Below are positions 26,867 through 36,058 of a stretch of 50,746 nucleotides of DNA, one piece after another. Position numbers and translations under genes: made by a program. The notes under the pieces are model-generated. The model saw only the letters and a list, made by a program, of their open reading frames with translations. It had not been told where the DNA came from and made no database searches. The stretch is from Methanobacteriota archaeon. GTDB taxonomy: Archaea > Thermoplasmatota > Thermoplasmata > Methanomassiliicoccales > Methanomethylophilaceae. Positions within the stretch are counted from its first letter, which is position 1, and each line of letters starts with the position of its first letter. Where the stretch lies: contig JAEXCH010000017.1 of assembly GCA_023402275.1 (NCBI GenBank), positions 1 to 50,746 of the forward strand, written 5' to 3'.

Positions 26867-27829
26867 TCAATTCCTGCTGAATCTCATGAATCCTGAGCAA
26901 CCGAACACTTCTACCCCTTTCTTCTCCCAAACATCGCATATCATGTTTATTCCCAGGGAATCTGATGCCATGTGTCCGGATATTATCATGTTGATATTGT
27001 GTTTCCTTGCTTCCTCAAGATGGTTCTCAGGGAAATGCATTCCAACAACAGTACCTACGCCTGCCTGTGCAAGCTTCTCGTATATCTCCTTTGGTCCGGA
27101 AGTGCCGCCGGTCATCTTAGCTATGACCTTTCCGCAACGGCTTTTCTTACCTCCGACCATTATCTTCGGAGGGTCATTGTATCTCGATGCCTGTTGGAAC
27201 TCGGGTTCCTTCATCAGGATGTCGATCACATCCTCCAAATACTTTGGTTGTTCCTTATCGATAATATCTTCAAGATACAGCTGTACCATGTTATCTGCCG
27301 GAGAGTGTATGTTGAACATCAGTACGTTCAGAAGTTTGGCGGCATCCACAGCTTGGTTGTAGTTGGATCCCATCACGTTCCTCGAGACTTCCTCCATCCT
27401 TCCTTTTATCAACCCTTCCGTTATGTTTATCGGTATACCTACGTCATGGAACATATCGGTCTGCATCCACATTACCTCTGGGAAGGGCGTACGGGATATT
27501 CCTGTGGGATGGTGGGATATCACTGCCGAGACCTTCTTGCCTTTATCTTTAAGACGGTCTGCAAGCATGATCTCTCCCGTCCCTATGTCTATGCCCCACA
27601 TGAAACTCTCCGCATCGGTCTCCTTGGCAAGTTCGGTACCCCAAGAGAACCTTGAATCCGCATAAGGGTTCCAGAGTCTTTCCTGATCGAAGTATTCCTT
27701 CTTCTCATCAGGGAGTTTATCATACTCCTCTTTGGCGTTATTCAGGACAAGTTCGACCTCTTCTTTTGGTCTAGGGTCGTTCTTTATTCCTGTCTCTATC
27801 GCCATTTTGTAGGCATCATAGACTTTCAT
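26867..27829 (-). CDS. NIF3-like metal-binding protein
   Basis: A 320-residue protein resembling the NIF3/DUF34 family, whose members bind two metals and whose cellular role is unsettled (suggested GTP cyclohydrolase-like or metallochaperone activity). Visible metal-ligand candidates are VISHHPTG in the middle and, near the C-terminus, GMHFPENHLEEA and IISGHMASDSLG. An N-terminal extension of about 90 charged residues is not typical of the family. The stop overlaps the cdc6 start. The gene begins after a 122-bp gap that holds only promoter-like AT-rich sequence (GATTTTAAGTTATC on the minus strand at about 27870-27883). Confidence 0.6.
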   Translation of the reverse strand: MKVYDAYKMAIETGIKNDPRPKEEVELVLNNAKEEYDKLPDEKKEYFDQERLWNPYADSRFSWGTELAKETDAESFMWGIDIGTGEIMLADRLKDKGKKVSAVISHHPTGISRTPFPEVMWMQTDMFHDVGIPINITEGLIKGRMEEVSRNVMGSNYNQAVDAAKLLNVLMFNIHSPADNMVQLYLEDIIDKEQPKYLEDVIDILMKEPEFQQASRYNDPPKIMVGGKKSRCGKVIAKMTGGTSGPKEIYEKLAQAGVGTVVGMHFPENHLEEARKHNINMIISGHMASDSLGINMICDVWEKKGVEVFGCSGFMRFSRN

Positions 27830-27951
27830 ATGTTATAAGGAAAGATATGAGCGTATAATTATCTTATCTGATAACTTAAAATCATCTTACCCCCATTTTG
27901 ACCCTTATTGAATCATTATGGATGTATTGTTATGTGGATACCTTACGGATA

Positions 27952-28533
27952 TCACAAAATATCCAATGCTATGGATATTGCAGAATATGTTGCGATATTT
28001 GGGTCGCTTGCTCCGCTTATTATCATGACATCCCCCTCATTCATGCCCTTATCACGCAATTCTTTAGCAAAATCGGGATCCCTAGTGTCCATATCCCAAC
28101 TTTTAGGCATTATGAGTTTTCCTTCCCTCAACATGAACACGGAGGCTCCGTTGGCACCGGCTATTATGCCCCTATCCCTTTGGTACATACCATTCGTTAT
28201 CCTGTCGGCCACCCCTCGTATCAATACACCTTGTTGATAGACCCCTATGACATATTCTGATCTCTTTATGTCGACCAGCTCGAACGGTATGGAATGTAGT
28301 AGTTCAACACCATAATCAGCTATTGTTATTCCGGTCTGTCTTAGATTTATGGCGCCCCAGCCTTTCAAGATGGATATTATCTTCCTTATGCTGCCTTCCC
28401 CGATACCGGTCATCTGAGAAAGTGTCAGTCTGCTTATGGGCCTCTCCTTATCAAGAAGGTTGAGAACATAGTAGATATGAGTATCGCTGAACCTACAGGC
28501 CGGGCCACATTCCGGATCGTCAATAAGCCTCAT
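27952..28533 (-). CDS. Winged-helix regulator, DUF4443-like
   Basis: A 193-residue protein with an N-terminal winged helix (SRLTLSQMTGIGEGSIRKIISI, residues about 35-65) and a C-terminal domain of about 110 residues (GVLIRGVADRITNGMYQRDRG, MIISGASDPNIATYSAI) resembling archaeal DUF4443. Such an architecture suggests a transcription factor that senses a small ligand. The ATG at 28533 overlaps the stop of the zinc-ribbon gene as TGATG; the TTG at 28536 is unlikely. Co-transcription with the zinc-ribbon/HTH gene suggests a shared regulatory job. Confidence 0.65.
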   Translation of the reverse strand: MRLIDDPECGPACRFSDTHIYYVLNLLDKERPISRLTLSQMTGIGEGSIRKIISILKGWGAINLRQTGITIADYGVELLHSIPFELVDIKRSEYVIGVYQQGVLIRGVADRITNGMYQRDRGIIAGANGASVFMLREGKLIMPKSWDMDTRDPDFAKELRDKGMNEGDVMIISGASDPNIATYSAISIALDIL

Positions 28534-29396
28534 CAAACAATACCCTCCTCGGATCTTATAGGTTCAGTGACCTTTATCACCCTGTTGAGGGAGACGTCCA
28601 TCTTCCTTGCTATCTCAACGGGATCCTCTCCATTTTTGAACCTTACGAGGATCTCTGCGTCCGAGAAGTCCAGTTTTGCCTTATCGACTATCTCTACTAT
28701 CTTCTTAGTATCATCTACCTTGGATCTCAATATCGATTCGACTATCGGGTATGCTTCCGGCCCTGTGCTTACTCTTGTGTGTTTAGTTGTCTCCTTATGG
28801 ACGACGGGGGATGTCAACTGGCTTTCAGGGTCGCATATCGAGAGCGTTGTTTTGCATATCGGGCATCTTCCGGTGCTGTTGGCCTTGAGTTTACCACTGT
28901 AACCGCACCTCTTGCATATGCACTCTATGAGATCTGTTGTCCAGTTCTCTGATCCACATTCAGGACATCGTTTTGGTGCCTTCTCCGAACGACAGTTCCA
29001 TGCATACCCACACCTCTTGCAGCTATACTTCTTTGTTTCCTTGTTCCATGTTTTCGATTTACAGCTGGGGCACATAGATGGATCACTTAGCTTGCTCATC
29101 CATCTGTGGGAACATTGTTTGCATTTGTGTCTGTGCAACTCCTTATTGTTCCATAGAATACTATTGCATGCAGGGCATTTTTTCGGACCTTCTCTTTTAT
29201 CAGGATTCAGGTCCCACATGTATCCACATACTAGACATACATGCTTGGTGGCAAGTGAACTATTTGATACCGGATCATCATCTTCATCAGGTATGGATGT
29301 AACAGAATTCTTTCTCACTATAGTCATTAACCTCTTCATTCCGTCCAGATAATGATCGTTAAGTGGGTCAGATTTTACTTTCCTCAATTGGTTCAC
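28533..29396 (-). CDS. Tandem zinc-ribbon protein (four ribbons) with C-terminal helix-turn-helix
   Basis: A 287-residue protein with four consecutive ribbons between about residues 54 and 190. Each is a CxxC knuckle, a tryptophan or glycine stretch, then CPxC (CLVCGYMW, CKQCSHRW, CKRCGYAW and CKRCGYSG with their partners). The C-terminal 50 residues (SDAEILVRFKNGEDPVEIAR, then KMDVSLNRVI) look like a helix-turn-helix. The same architecture with seven ribbons is encoded at 29527-30780, so they are paralogues. A nucleic-acid-binding or regulatory role is inferred. The start is GTG 29396 or TTG 29387, the latter preceded by AGGTGA. A near-perfect palindrome of the shared 17-bp motif lies directly upstream, suggesting autoregulation. 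Confidence 0.7.
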   Translation of the reverse strand: MNQLRKVKSDPLNDHYLDGMKRLMTIVRKNSVTSIPDEDDDPVSNSSLATKHVCLVCGYMWDLNPDKREGPKKCPACNSILWNNKELHRHKCKQCSHRWMSKLSDPSMCPSCKSKTWNKETKKYSCKRCGYAWNCRSEKAPKRCPECGSENWTTDLIECICKRCGYSGKLKANSTGRCPICKTTLSICDPESQLTSPVVHKETTKHTRVSTGPEAYPIVESILRSKVDDTKKIVEIVDKAKLDFSDAEILVRFKNGEDPVEIARKMDVSLNRVIKVTEPIRSEEGIV

Positions 29397-29399
29397 CTA

Positions 29400-29437
29400 T
29401 TGGATGCGACATCCAACTGCTAAATGATAATAAATAG
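29400..29437 (-). promoter_or_regulatory. TATA box and palindromic motif of the four-ribbon gene
   Basis: On the minus strand CTATTTATTATC (29426-29437) is followed by TTGGATGTCGCATCCAA (29400-29416), arms of seven with a 3-bp centre. Expected transcription start (about 29407) lies inside the palindrome, the classic place for an archaeal repressor. The right half matches the motif found before the surface-protein genes. The rest of 29438-29526 is AT-rich with no gene. Confidence 0.6.
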
Positions 29438-29526
29438 ATTATGAGTAAAAAAATAGTGAATAAGGTAAACTAACAATAAATGACCTTACTTAATAAGGAT
29501 GTTAATAGTAGTAAAAGTAAAGTAAC

Positions 29527-30780
29527 TCAATAATAGGATATGGGGTCATCAGTGAATATCGAATCATTCACAACGATCCCATTATCGATATATGCCTCCA
29601 TTATCCTGTCGAATGATCTCCTTACCTCATCCAGAGATATTCCGAATTTGACAGCTATGGCTTCAGGGCCCATACCTGTGAAATGTATCGAAAGGATCTT
29701 TGCATCAGATTCAGAGATGTTTAGGCGTCTCATAAAATAGGACACATTCTGCAGATATTCATCCCTGCGATCATATATTAGATCGGAGAGTTTTTTCCAT
29801 ATACCACTATTGGAATTATCTGATATCAGAGAAGTGAATTGATCTGCAGTTATGCTCAATTCCCCAAGCAGATCGTGAAAGTACATTGTGGCAACCGGAT
29901 CCTCTCCTTCCCAAAGATATATGAAACTGAAATCATCAGTATATACATACTTCAAAGAGAACCTTCCATCAGACCATATCCCCAAGGTCTTCTCATCGTT
30001 CTCATCAGACTTAGATTTACCGCATCTGGGACATATTGTCCATTCATCCGTTGTAGTGCTCCAATTCGCATTGCAGAACTCGCATGTGTTCTTGAAGGAC
30101 TTCTTCTTTGATGTGCAGGATGTACATCTGCAGCCCGGCTTATCGATCCTCCCGATATAATATGCTCCGCAGTCCTTGCATATCTTCAAATTCGGTGTTT
30201 CATTCCATTTTCTGGATTTACAGGAGGGACACATGTTGATCTCTTCGGAGGTCCTACCATTCTTGGTCATCCATTTATAACCGCACCTTCTGCATTGAAG
30301 CTTATATGCTGGAACATCCCACTTGGTGGATTGACACTTGGGGCATCTTTCAGGCCTCTTGGACCTATTGCGCCATACGTGGCTGCACCTGTGACAGGTG
30401 AACTGAGAAGCTTTTGATTCCGACCATTTTAGTGATTTGCACAGAGGACATTTCTTTGGTTTTGACTTGAATCTCCCGGCCCATTCATAATCACACTGAT
30501 TGCAGTGCAGTATGTTATCAGAAGGTATGCCGTCTATCCTGGAACGATTGCAGCTTGGACATGGTTCATCAAGTTTAGACATGTACCATCTTTCGCCGCA
30601 GAATATACAGACCGTGTCCTTTTTCACAGGGGTATCCCACTGTGAGGATTTACACCGGGGACAGGTCTTCGGCATACCATCCTTCCTCGATGACCAAAGA
30701 TGCCCGCATCTGTAGCAATAGAGCTTCAGAGATATCTCTGAAGATGGTCTTCTTACCTCTGCCTCAGAACTCTCCATCAT
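29527..30780 (-). CDS. Tandem zinc-ribbon protein (seven ribbons) with C-terminal helix-turn-helix
   Basis: A 417-residue protein with seven ribbons in tandem (CYRCGHLW, CIFCGERW, CNQCDYEW, CHRCSHVW, CRRCGYKW, CKDCGAYY, CEFCNANW, each with a matching C-x2-C about 14 residues on). A spacer domain (about 275-350) and a C-terminal helix-turn-helix-like segment (SESDAKILSIHFTGMGPEAI, then AVKFGISLDEV) follow. The last part aligns with the four-ribbon paralogue. It is the last gene of the uptake operon: its start ATGA overlaps the ABC ATPase stop, tying it to the transporter. It may be a regulator or nucleic-acid adaptor of that system; binding of zinc is near certain from the cysteines, the function is not known. 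Confidence 0.7.
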   Translation of the reverse strand: MMESSEAEVRRPSSEISLKLYCYRCGHLWSSRKDGMPKTCPRCKSSQWDTPVKKDTVCIFCGERWYMSKLDEPCPSCNRSRIDGIPSDNILHCNQCDYEWAGRFKSKPKKCPLCKSLKWSESKASQFTCHRCSHVWRNRSKRPERCPKCQSTKWDVPAYKLQCRRCGYKWMTKNGRTSEEINMCPSCKSRKWNETPNLKICKDCGAYYIGRIDKPGCRCTSCTSKKKSFKNTCEFCNANWSTTTDEWTICPRCGKSKSDENDEKTLGIWSDGRFSLKYVYTDDFSFIYLWEGEDPVATMYFHDLLGELSITADQFTSLISDNSNSGIWKKLSDLIYDRRDEYLQNVSYFMRRLNISESDAKILSIHFTGMGPEAIAVKFGISLDEVRRSFDRIMEAYIDNGIVVNDSIFTDDPISYY

Positions 30781-31568
30781 TCGCCCTCAACATACTTCTT
30801 AGGTAGGACGTATATCTCTCCGTCGATATCAAGACCCACCCTCGCATCGACCTCGTAGACCTCTCTGATCAATTCCGCATCTATGACCTCTTTTGGATCC
30901 CCTATCGTGACTATCTGTCCATGTTTCATTATGATACAAAGATCACAATATCTCGCCATGAGTGATATATCATGCTCTGCTACCATTACCGTCATATCGG
31001 TCTTTGACATGGATTTCAGGTATTCCATGACCTGAAGCTTGTATTTCATGTCCAGATGTGCGGTCGGTTCATCCACCAACATCAATTTGGGCTCCTGGAC
31101 ATACGCCTTGGCTATCAATGCACGCTGTTTCTCTCCTGATGACAGAAGCGAGACCTGCTTCCTTCGGAGATGATCTATGCCAAAAGTCTGAAGTGCCTTC
31201 CTTGTTATGGCCTCGTCCTCCGGATCCTCCCACCATATCTTGTCCACGAAAGGGTATCTCCCCATCATGACCATATCCATAACGGACAATCCGAAAGTGG
31301 GTCCTGCCTCGGCGGGGACATTCGCCACTAAACGGGCCACTTCCTTTGGCTTCATTACCGACACATCATCACCATTGACAAGTATGGTCCCCGATGACGG
31401 TTCGTAAAGTTTGGATATGCATTTCATCATTGTTGATTTGCCGCACCCGTTGGGTCCGATAAGACCTACCAGCAACCCTTTCTTTAGTTCTAGGTCAATA
31501 TCCCGAAGTGCTTGGAAATCATCAAAGTATTTGTTAAGACCTTTTATTGTGAGTACAGTCTCATCCAT
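30777..31568 (-). CDS. FecE/BtuD-type ABC transporter ATPase
   Basis: ATP-binding subunit of about 263 residues. Walker A GPNGCGKSTMMKC, signature LLSSGEKQRALIAKAY, Walker B LMLVDEPTAHLD and the switch histidine in VMVAEHD are all present. The family serves uptake of iron-siderophores, heme or cobamides with a FecCD permease, which here overlaps it upstream. The start is ATG 31568 (or GTG 31577). The C-terminal tail (DARVGLDIDGEIYVLPKKYV) is normal for the family. Fourth gene of the five-gene operon. Confidence 0.92.
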   Translation of the reverse strand: MDETVLTIKGLNKYFDDFQALRDIDLELKKGLLVGLIGPNGCGKSTMMKCISKLYEPSSGTILVNGDDVSVMKPKEVARLVANVPAEAGPTFGLSVMDMVMMGRYPFVDKIWWEDPEDEAITRKALQTFGIDHLRRKQVSLLSSGEKQRALIAKAYVQEPKLMLVDEPTAHLDMKYKLQVMEYLKSMSKTDMTVMVAEHDISLMARYCDLCIIMKHGQIVTIGDPKEVIDAELIREVYEVDARVGLDIDGEIYVLPKKYVEGE

Positions 31569-32739
31569 CGTACTCACGCCCCTTACGGATGAGCATGTAA
31601 GCGAATATCGGAGTACCTATCATTGCAGTTATTGCTCCAACAGGAAGCTCTATCGGGGACATGGCGGTCCTAGCCACCAGATCCGCGAACAACATTAACA
31701 TTGCACCAAGGATTATGGAGGCTGGCATGATCAGTCTGTGATCCCCTCCCAGTGCCATACGGCATGCATGAGGTATCACAAGCCCCACGAATCCGATTAT
31801 ACCGCAAAAGGCGACACAAACAGCTGTCAATACCGATGCCACGATCATAACGATTATCTTGAATCTTCTTACATTGAGACCAAGTTGTTTGGCCTGATCC
31901 TCACCCATCATAAGCACATTGAATTCCCTGGCCCATATCGTGACTATTGCCGCCAGCCCTAATGCAGGTATGAACACTAACCATGCGTTCTCCCAAGTTA
32001 TGCTGGCAAACGATCCGTAGAGCCACCACATTACTTCGGAGAATGTATCCTTGGCCATGGATATGAATATTGTCTGGATGGATGAGAATGCGAATCCCAC
32101 TATAACTCCCGCCAGAATGTAATTGACAGCGGATCCTCCGGATCCTTCCGCAACGGTCATCGTTATTCCGTACGCGATTAGACCTCCCACTATAGCTACG
32201 ATTGGTATGAAGTAAAGGGAGTTGGTTCCTATCGAAACGGTCATCCCAAGTGCTACAGCGGCTACCACAAAACAACCTGCACCTGACGATACACCTGTTA
32301 TGTACGGATCAACCAGAGGATTCCTTATCACGGCCTGATACATGCAGCCAGCGATGGCAAGACCTGCTCCCACTGCTATTGCAGCAAGTACTCTTGGGAG
32401 TCTTGATTGATAGATATACAACTCTATTTGATTGAGTCCCTGACCGCCTTTCATTATGGCAGATATCATGGAGGATATCGCTTCGCTGACCGGTATTACC
32501 CCTCCCGATGATATCGAGATGGATATCAGGAATGCAACAAAGGACATTATTACGCCGAATATGCATATTATCCTGAATCTCCTCTTCTTACGGGCGATCT
32601 CGCTCTCATCGTCGGGAAGCGGTTTCTCCATATCCTTCTTCATCTTCCCGTAACCTTTCTTCAACGTTCGGAAGAATCCTTTTTCCATGGGATCCCTCTC
32701 TTCTCCGCCCGATACATCTTCGTTGTAACTATGACTCAT
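31561..32739 (-). CDS. FecCD/BtuC-type ABC transporter permease
   Basis: Membrane subunit of about 392 residues with about ten hydrophobic helices after a charged cytoplasmic N-terminus of about 50 residues. Family landmarks are QSRLPRVLAAIAVGAGLAIA, VIRNPLVDPYITGVSSGAG, the LGLNV region that docks the ATPase, and GFVGLVIPHACRMALGGDHR. The start is ATG 32739, eight bases after the propeller gene ends, because GAGGT lies five bases upstream; the frame extends further into the preceding gene but that start is not credible. Transports with the ATPase (31568) and the binding protein (36058). Confidence 0.92.
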   Translation of the reverse strand: MSHSYNEDVSGGEERDPMEKGFFRTLKKGYGKMKKDMEKPLPDDESEIARKKRRFRIICIFGVIMSFVAFLISISISSGGVIPVSEAISSMISAIMKGGQGLNQIELYIYQSRLPRVLAAIAVGAGLAIAGCMYQAVIRNPLVDPYITGVSSGAGCFVVAAVALGMTVSIGTNSLYFIPIVAIVGGLIAYGITMTVAEGSGGSAVNYILAGVIVGFAFSSIQTIFISMAKDTFSEVMWWLYGSFASITWENAWLVFIPALGLAAIVTIWAREFNVLMMGEDQAKQLGLNVRRFKIIVMIVASVLTAVCVAFCGIIGFVGLVIPHACRMALGGDHRLIMPASIILGAMLMLFADLVARTAMSPIELPVGAITAMIGTPIFAYMLIRKGREYDG

Positions 32740-32747
32740 GTAAGACC

Positions 32748-34625
32748 TCAGTAGAATCTTGCTAGTAGGATCAAGGAACCTATGATCACGACCGCAACAA
32801 CGGCCCATGACCAGTGACGGAATCCTTGTGTCTGTAATGCCAGTATCTGTTCCTCTTCTGTACCTGCCCCTGCAATGGTGGATAGACAGTATATCGCACC
32901 GAAATCATTCGCCGCATAGATCTTTCCGTCTATGACGGTGGGTTGTACCATTGAATATGAGCTTGTGGTGTATGGGGACAATAACAATCTCCATAGTTCG
33001 GACCCATCCTCGGCGCTTATCGCTGTAATTGCACCCCCGCTGGGCCAAAATGAGCCTGCAGAGTAATCCATTGCATATAGGACGCCGTCGGCCAAGGTCA
33101 GAGGGGCTTTTATCAGTTGATAATTGGTGGATTTCCATACTACCTTCCCATCCCAATCGAATTTATAGAATGCGGATGTGGCATCTATCCTTTCCCCTTC
33201 TACAGATATGAAGTATTCGGCGCCTATCGGTGAGACGAAAGAATAGAAACCTGAATCAGTTACCACAGGGGATGAAAGCAATATTCCCAATTTCCATTCA
33301 TCGCCATCCGTTGTCCTCAGTATATCCCCGGTCTTGGGGTCCAAGGCCAAAAGATATCCGTCCAGTGTGAACAGTCCCCCATCGGTACATGATGCCAACA
33401 GCATCTTACCGTCGGGACTTATGGATACGGAACCAACGGAACCTGGGGTTCCGGGTACGCATCTGTTGTTCTCCCTGAGATCGATCAGGCGTTTGACCCA
33501 TATCGAACTCCCATTCGTTATATCAACAGCGTGGATATAACCTTCATAATTTCCTATGAATAGGATCTTCTTACCATCGACCTCGGATATTGTCGGGGCA
33601 TGATAGTAGAATGATCCTTTGGATCCTGTATATTTACCGCCGGAACTTGTTGAGGGGGGATCATAACACCAGATCTGAGTGAGTTTTCCTGATTGTGACA
33701 CAGAATAGCTATATACCCTGCCGTCTGCGGACCCGAAGAATATTGCCCCCGAATCATAGACGGGGGTGGTTCCTCCTGTAACGAATGTCCTCCCATCCCA
33801 CAGTACATCCCCGTCAGGGCCGACCGGGGGTTGGAAGGGAATATTGACCTTATCCAGAACATCCCCTGTGAATCTATCGAATGCATACATGTCGCCGCAA
33901 GTGGTGGTGACTATGAGTATGTCCCCAACTATCAGCGGGGTGGTGACCTCATATCCTGACCCGTATGTCGCATGATACTTCCACTTTACCTCACCAGTGA
34001 ATCTATCTAGACAGTATATCCATGGGTCCTTGTCGCTGGTGGTCACACCGTACGACCCACCAGTGGTGTGATATATCAGATCGCCTGAAACAACAAGTCC
34101 CGAATCAACATATCCTGTCGAATATGTATTATACCATTCAACGGGAAGGGCAGGCTTATCAGGACCATATGAAGGTGATGTGTTGGAAGCACTGGAAGAA
34201 CCTCCGAATTGCGTCCAAACCGTAGGATGTATGGGGCTTGCAGAAGGTACCAGATCATTGTCCGGGAAGAATCCGAATGCCGTCGTTCCGGTGCAACGTG
34301 ATGTAGGATCGGATGTAGAGTAATTCCATTTGGAACCGTCCCAAGTATAGATCTTCCAGTCAGTAGTTACAGTCGAACTTCCCGATATTGTCGTTCTTGA
34401 AATGCCGTCGATATTCAGCGATGATCCCTCATAGCTGACACTACTCTTACATTTCCTTAGAACATCGAGATAGGTCCCGCTTGTATCGACGGAGAACCAT
34501 TCATACTCCCCATTCCCATAATCTAACAGGAGATCATTACTATCAACATCAGCACTGGATACCGATATAGGTAAGATCAATAACGCTACAAAAGCGACCG
34601 ATAGGATAGATACTGATGTCTTCAT
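32748..34625 (-). CDS. Secreted membrane-anchored PQQ-type beta-propeller with DUF4430-like domain
   Basis: A 625-residue surface protein: signal peptide (1-24), a small domain at about 30-120 (LLLDYGNGEYEW, then SGTYLDVLRKC, TWDGSKWNY and GFFPDN), a propeller of PQQ-like blades at about 160-595 (FGSADGRVYSY, GNYEGYIHAVDITNGSSIWV, GGAITAISAEDGSELWRL, AANDFGAIYCLS), and a C-terminal membrane helix (WSWAVVAVVIIGSLILLARF). The small domain aligns in order with one in the neighbouring binding protein and resembles DUF4430, the transcobalamin C-terminal type. It sits inside the ABC operon (ATGA overlap with the binding-protein gene, 8-bp gap to the permease), so it likely helps capture or present the transported ligand outside the cell. 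Enzyme activity is not evident. Confidence 0.72.
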   Translation of the reverse strand: MKTSVSILSVAFVALLILPISVSSADVDSNDLLLDYGNGEYEWFSVDTSGTYLDVLRKCKSSVSYEGSSLNIDGISRTTISGSSTVTTDWKIYTWDGSKWNYSTSDPTSRCTGTTAFGFFPDNDLVPSASPIHPTVWTQFGGSSSASNTSPSYGPDKPALPVEWYNTYSTGYVDSGLVVSGDLIYHTTGGSYGVTTSDKDPWIYCLDRFTGEVKWKYHATYGSGYEVTTPLIVGDILIVTTTCGDMYAFDRFTGDVLDKVNIPFQPPVGPDGDVLWDGRTFVTGGTTPVYDSGAIFFGSADGRVYSYSVSQSGKLTQIWCYDPPSTSSGGKYTGSKGSFYYHAPTISEVDGKKILFIGNYEGYIHAVDITNGSSIWVKRLIDLRENNRCVPGTPGSVGSVSISPDGKMLLASCTDGGLFTLDGYLLALDPKTGDILRTTDGDEWKLGILLSSPVVTDSGFYSFVSPIGAEYFISVEGERIDATSAFYKFDWDGKVVWKSTNYQLIKAPLTLADGVLYAMDYSAGSFWPSGGAITAISAEDGSELWRLLLSPYTTSSYSMVQPTVIDGKIYAANDFGAIYCLSTIAGAGTEEEQILALQTQGFRHWSWAVVAVVIIGSLILLARFY

Positions 34626-36058
34626 GCTGATGACTCCTGATATTTCAGATATGTTTTGTAATCGTTACCGAAGAACTTCGGTACAACATCCAGCGGGTCC
34701 CTGTTAGTGAAGGGTTCCGGATGCATCACCTTTGCAAGTAGTTCTGTTGCCTCTGCCAATCTTGGTCCCGGCCTAGATAATATATCGGCAGAGCTTCCGG
34801 TGAAGAAGAACACATTCCCATTACGATATGCGGGGGTCTCTTTCCAAACAGGGTCCAATCTGTCGATCGCACTCTGATACTCCTCCATCGTCGTGATCTC
34901 CATGGCATCATATATTATCACTATTACACTCGGCTGTTTGGTGTGGATCTGTTCCTTTGATACCATGAACCATGATGATGATTGCGTATCGAAAACATTG
35001 ATCCCTGATATCTTCGATATCATATCCGAGACGAACGTGTGAGACCCAGAGGTCCATGGTGAGGGGTCGGTCGACAATGCGAAGAAGGTCCTCTTTGCAG
35101 CTTGTGTACCTATAACTCCAATTATATTGTCTATCGTTATCCTTGCAATGTTGATGGATTTATTGGCATTCTCCTCAAGACCCAATGCGGAGGCTGCGAT
35201 CCATATGTTGTTGTAAAGTGTTTCAATGTTCACAGCATCATATAATACAACGCAATTGATGCCGGATTTCCTAAGCTTGTTGGCCATGCTGATGTGTTCT
35301 CCGGTCCCTCCGTCACAGAACACGATATCGGGATTCACCTTTATGATCCATTCATAGTTCGGATCTGTATATCCCCCTATTACAGAGATCTCACCCTTGT
35401 TCTTCTTATCCACTATCTCTTGAGGGTAGTTGCTGTAAAGATCCGTACCTACGATCATATCCAATCCCCCTACCGATGTGAGTATCTCTGTAACAGATGG
35501 GGCCAGTGATACAACTCTCAATTTCTCTCCAGTCGATGACGAGAACCCGTCATTCGCATATCCGTAATATGTGAAACCGGTGGTATCGGTCCCAGGGACC
35601 ACTCCCTCCTCTCCGGAGGCCCTTCCCCAGCAAATGAAACCTATCTCAGAAACATCTATCTCTTTCACATCCTCAACGGCCTTCCATGAATCCGATTCCA
35701 AGACGTACATGCCCCATTCCATTCCATATAGGTTGACCTGTCCATCTATGGAGAATACTTGGGTCTTTTCCTCATCTAGGAAAACGATATCATATCCGGC
35801 GATATCACAGGCTTTCTCCAAGGCATCATTACCATCCATGCCCTCCTCGAAGGACATCGGCACCCATACCACATTCCAATATCCAAAATCAATGACAACG
35901 CCTTCAGCATCATCGATCTCGGCAGTGGTAAGACCTATCAGAGGTATGGAGATGACAATAAGTACAGCGACTATAGCAGATACTGCGATCTTTATGTCAG
36001 TGGAATTCAGATCATCAACTCCCTTTGGAGGACTATCGAGTTCATATCTGTAGGACAA
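34622..36058 (-). CDS. BtuF/FecB-like binding protein fused to an N-terminal DUF4430-like domain
   Basis: A 478-residue ABC substrate-binding protein. It is held by one N-terminal membrane helix (about 24-46), not a lipid anchor. Residues about 50-150 form the DUF4430-like domain (VVIDFGYWNVVW, GNDALEKACDIAGY, EWGMYVLESDSWKA). The BtuF-like domain runs from about 183 to 455 (RVVSLAPSVTEILTSVGGLD, NPDIVFCDGG, FFALSTDPSPWTSGSHTFVS, RPGPRLAEATELL). BtuF proteins bind cobamides, and DUF4430 is named for the B12-binding half of transcobalamin, so corrinoid binding is an attractive but unproved reading; siderophore or heme remain possible. The start codon is TTG with no clear ribosome binding site. 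First gene of the operon, with a shared-motif promoter about 265 bp upstream. Confidence 0.78.
   Translation of the reverse strand: MSYRYELDSPPKGVDDLNSTDIKIAVSAIVAVLIVISIPLIGLTTAEIDDAEGVVIDFGYWNVVWVPMSFEEGMDGNDALEKACDIAGYDIVFLDEEKTQVFSIDGQVNLYGMEWGMYVLESDSWKAVEDVKEIDVSEIGFICWGRASGEEGVVPGTDTTGFTYYGYANDGFSSSTGEKLRVVSLAPSVTEILTSVGGLDMIVGTDLYSNYPQEIVDKKNKGEISVIGGYTDPNYEWIIKVNPDIVFCDGGTGEHISMANKLRKSGINCVVLYDAVNIETLYNNIWIAASALGLEENANKSINIARITIDNIIGVIGTQAAKRTFFALSTDPSPWTSGSHTFVSDMISKISGINVFDTQSSSWFMVSKEQIHTKQPSVIVIIYDAMEITTMEEYQSAIDRLDPVWKETPAYRNGNVFFFTGSSADILSRPGPRLAEATELLAKVMHPEPFTNRDPLDVVPKFFGNDYKTYLKYQESSA

Noticed and set aside
25680..27951. Replication origin beside cdc6
   Set aside because: Genes overlap on both sides and the only gap (27830-27951) shows no repeated origin-box-like elements.
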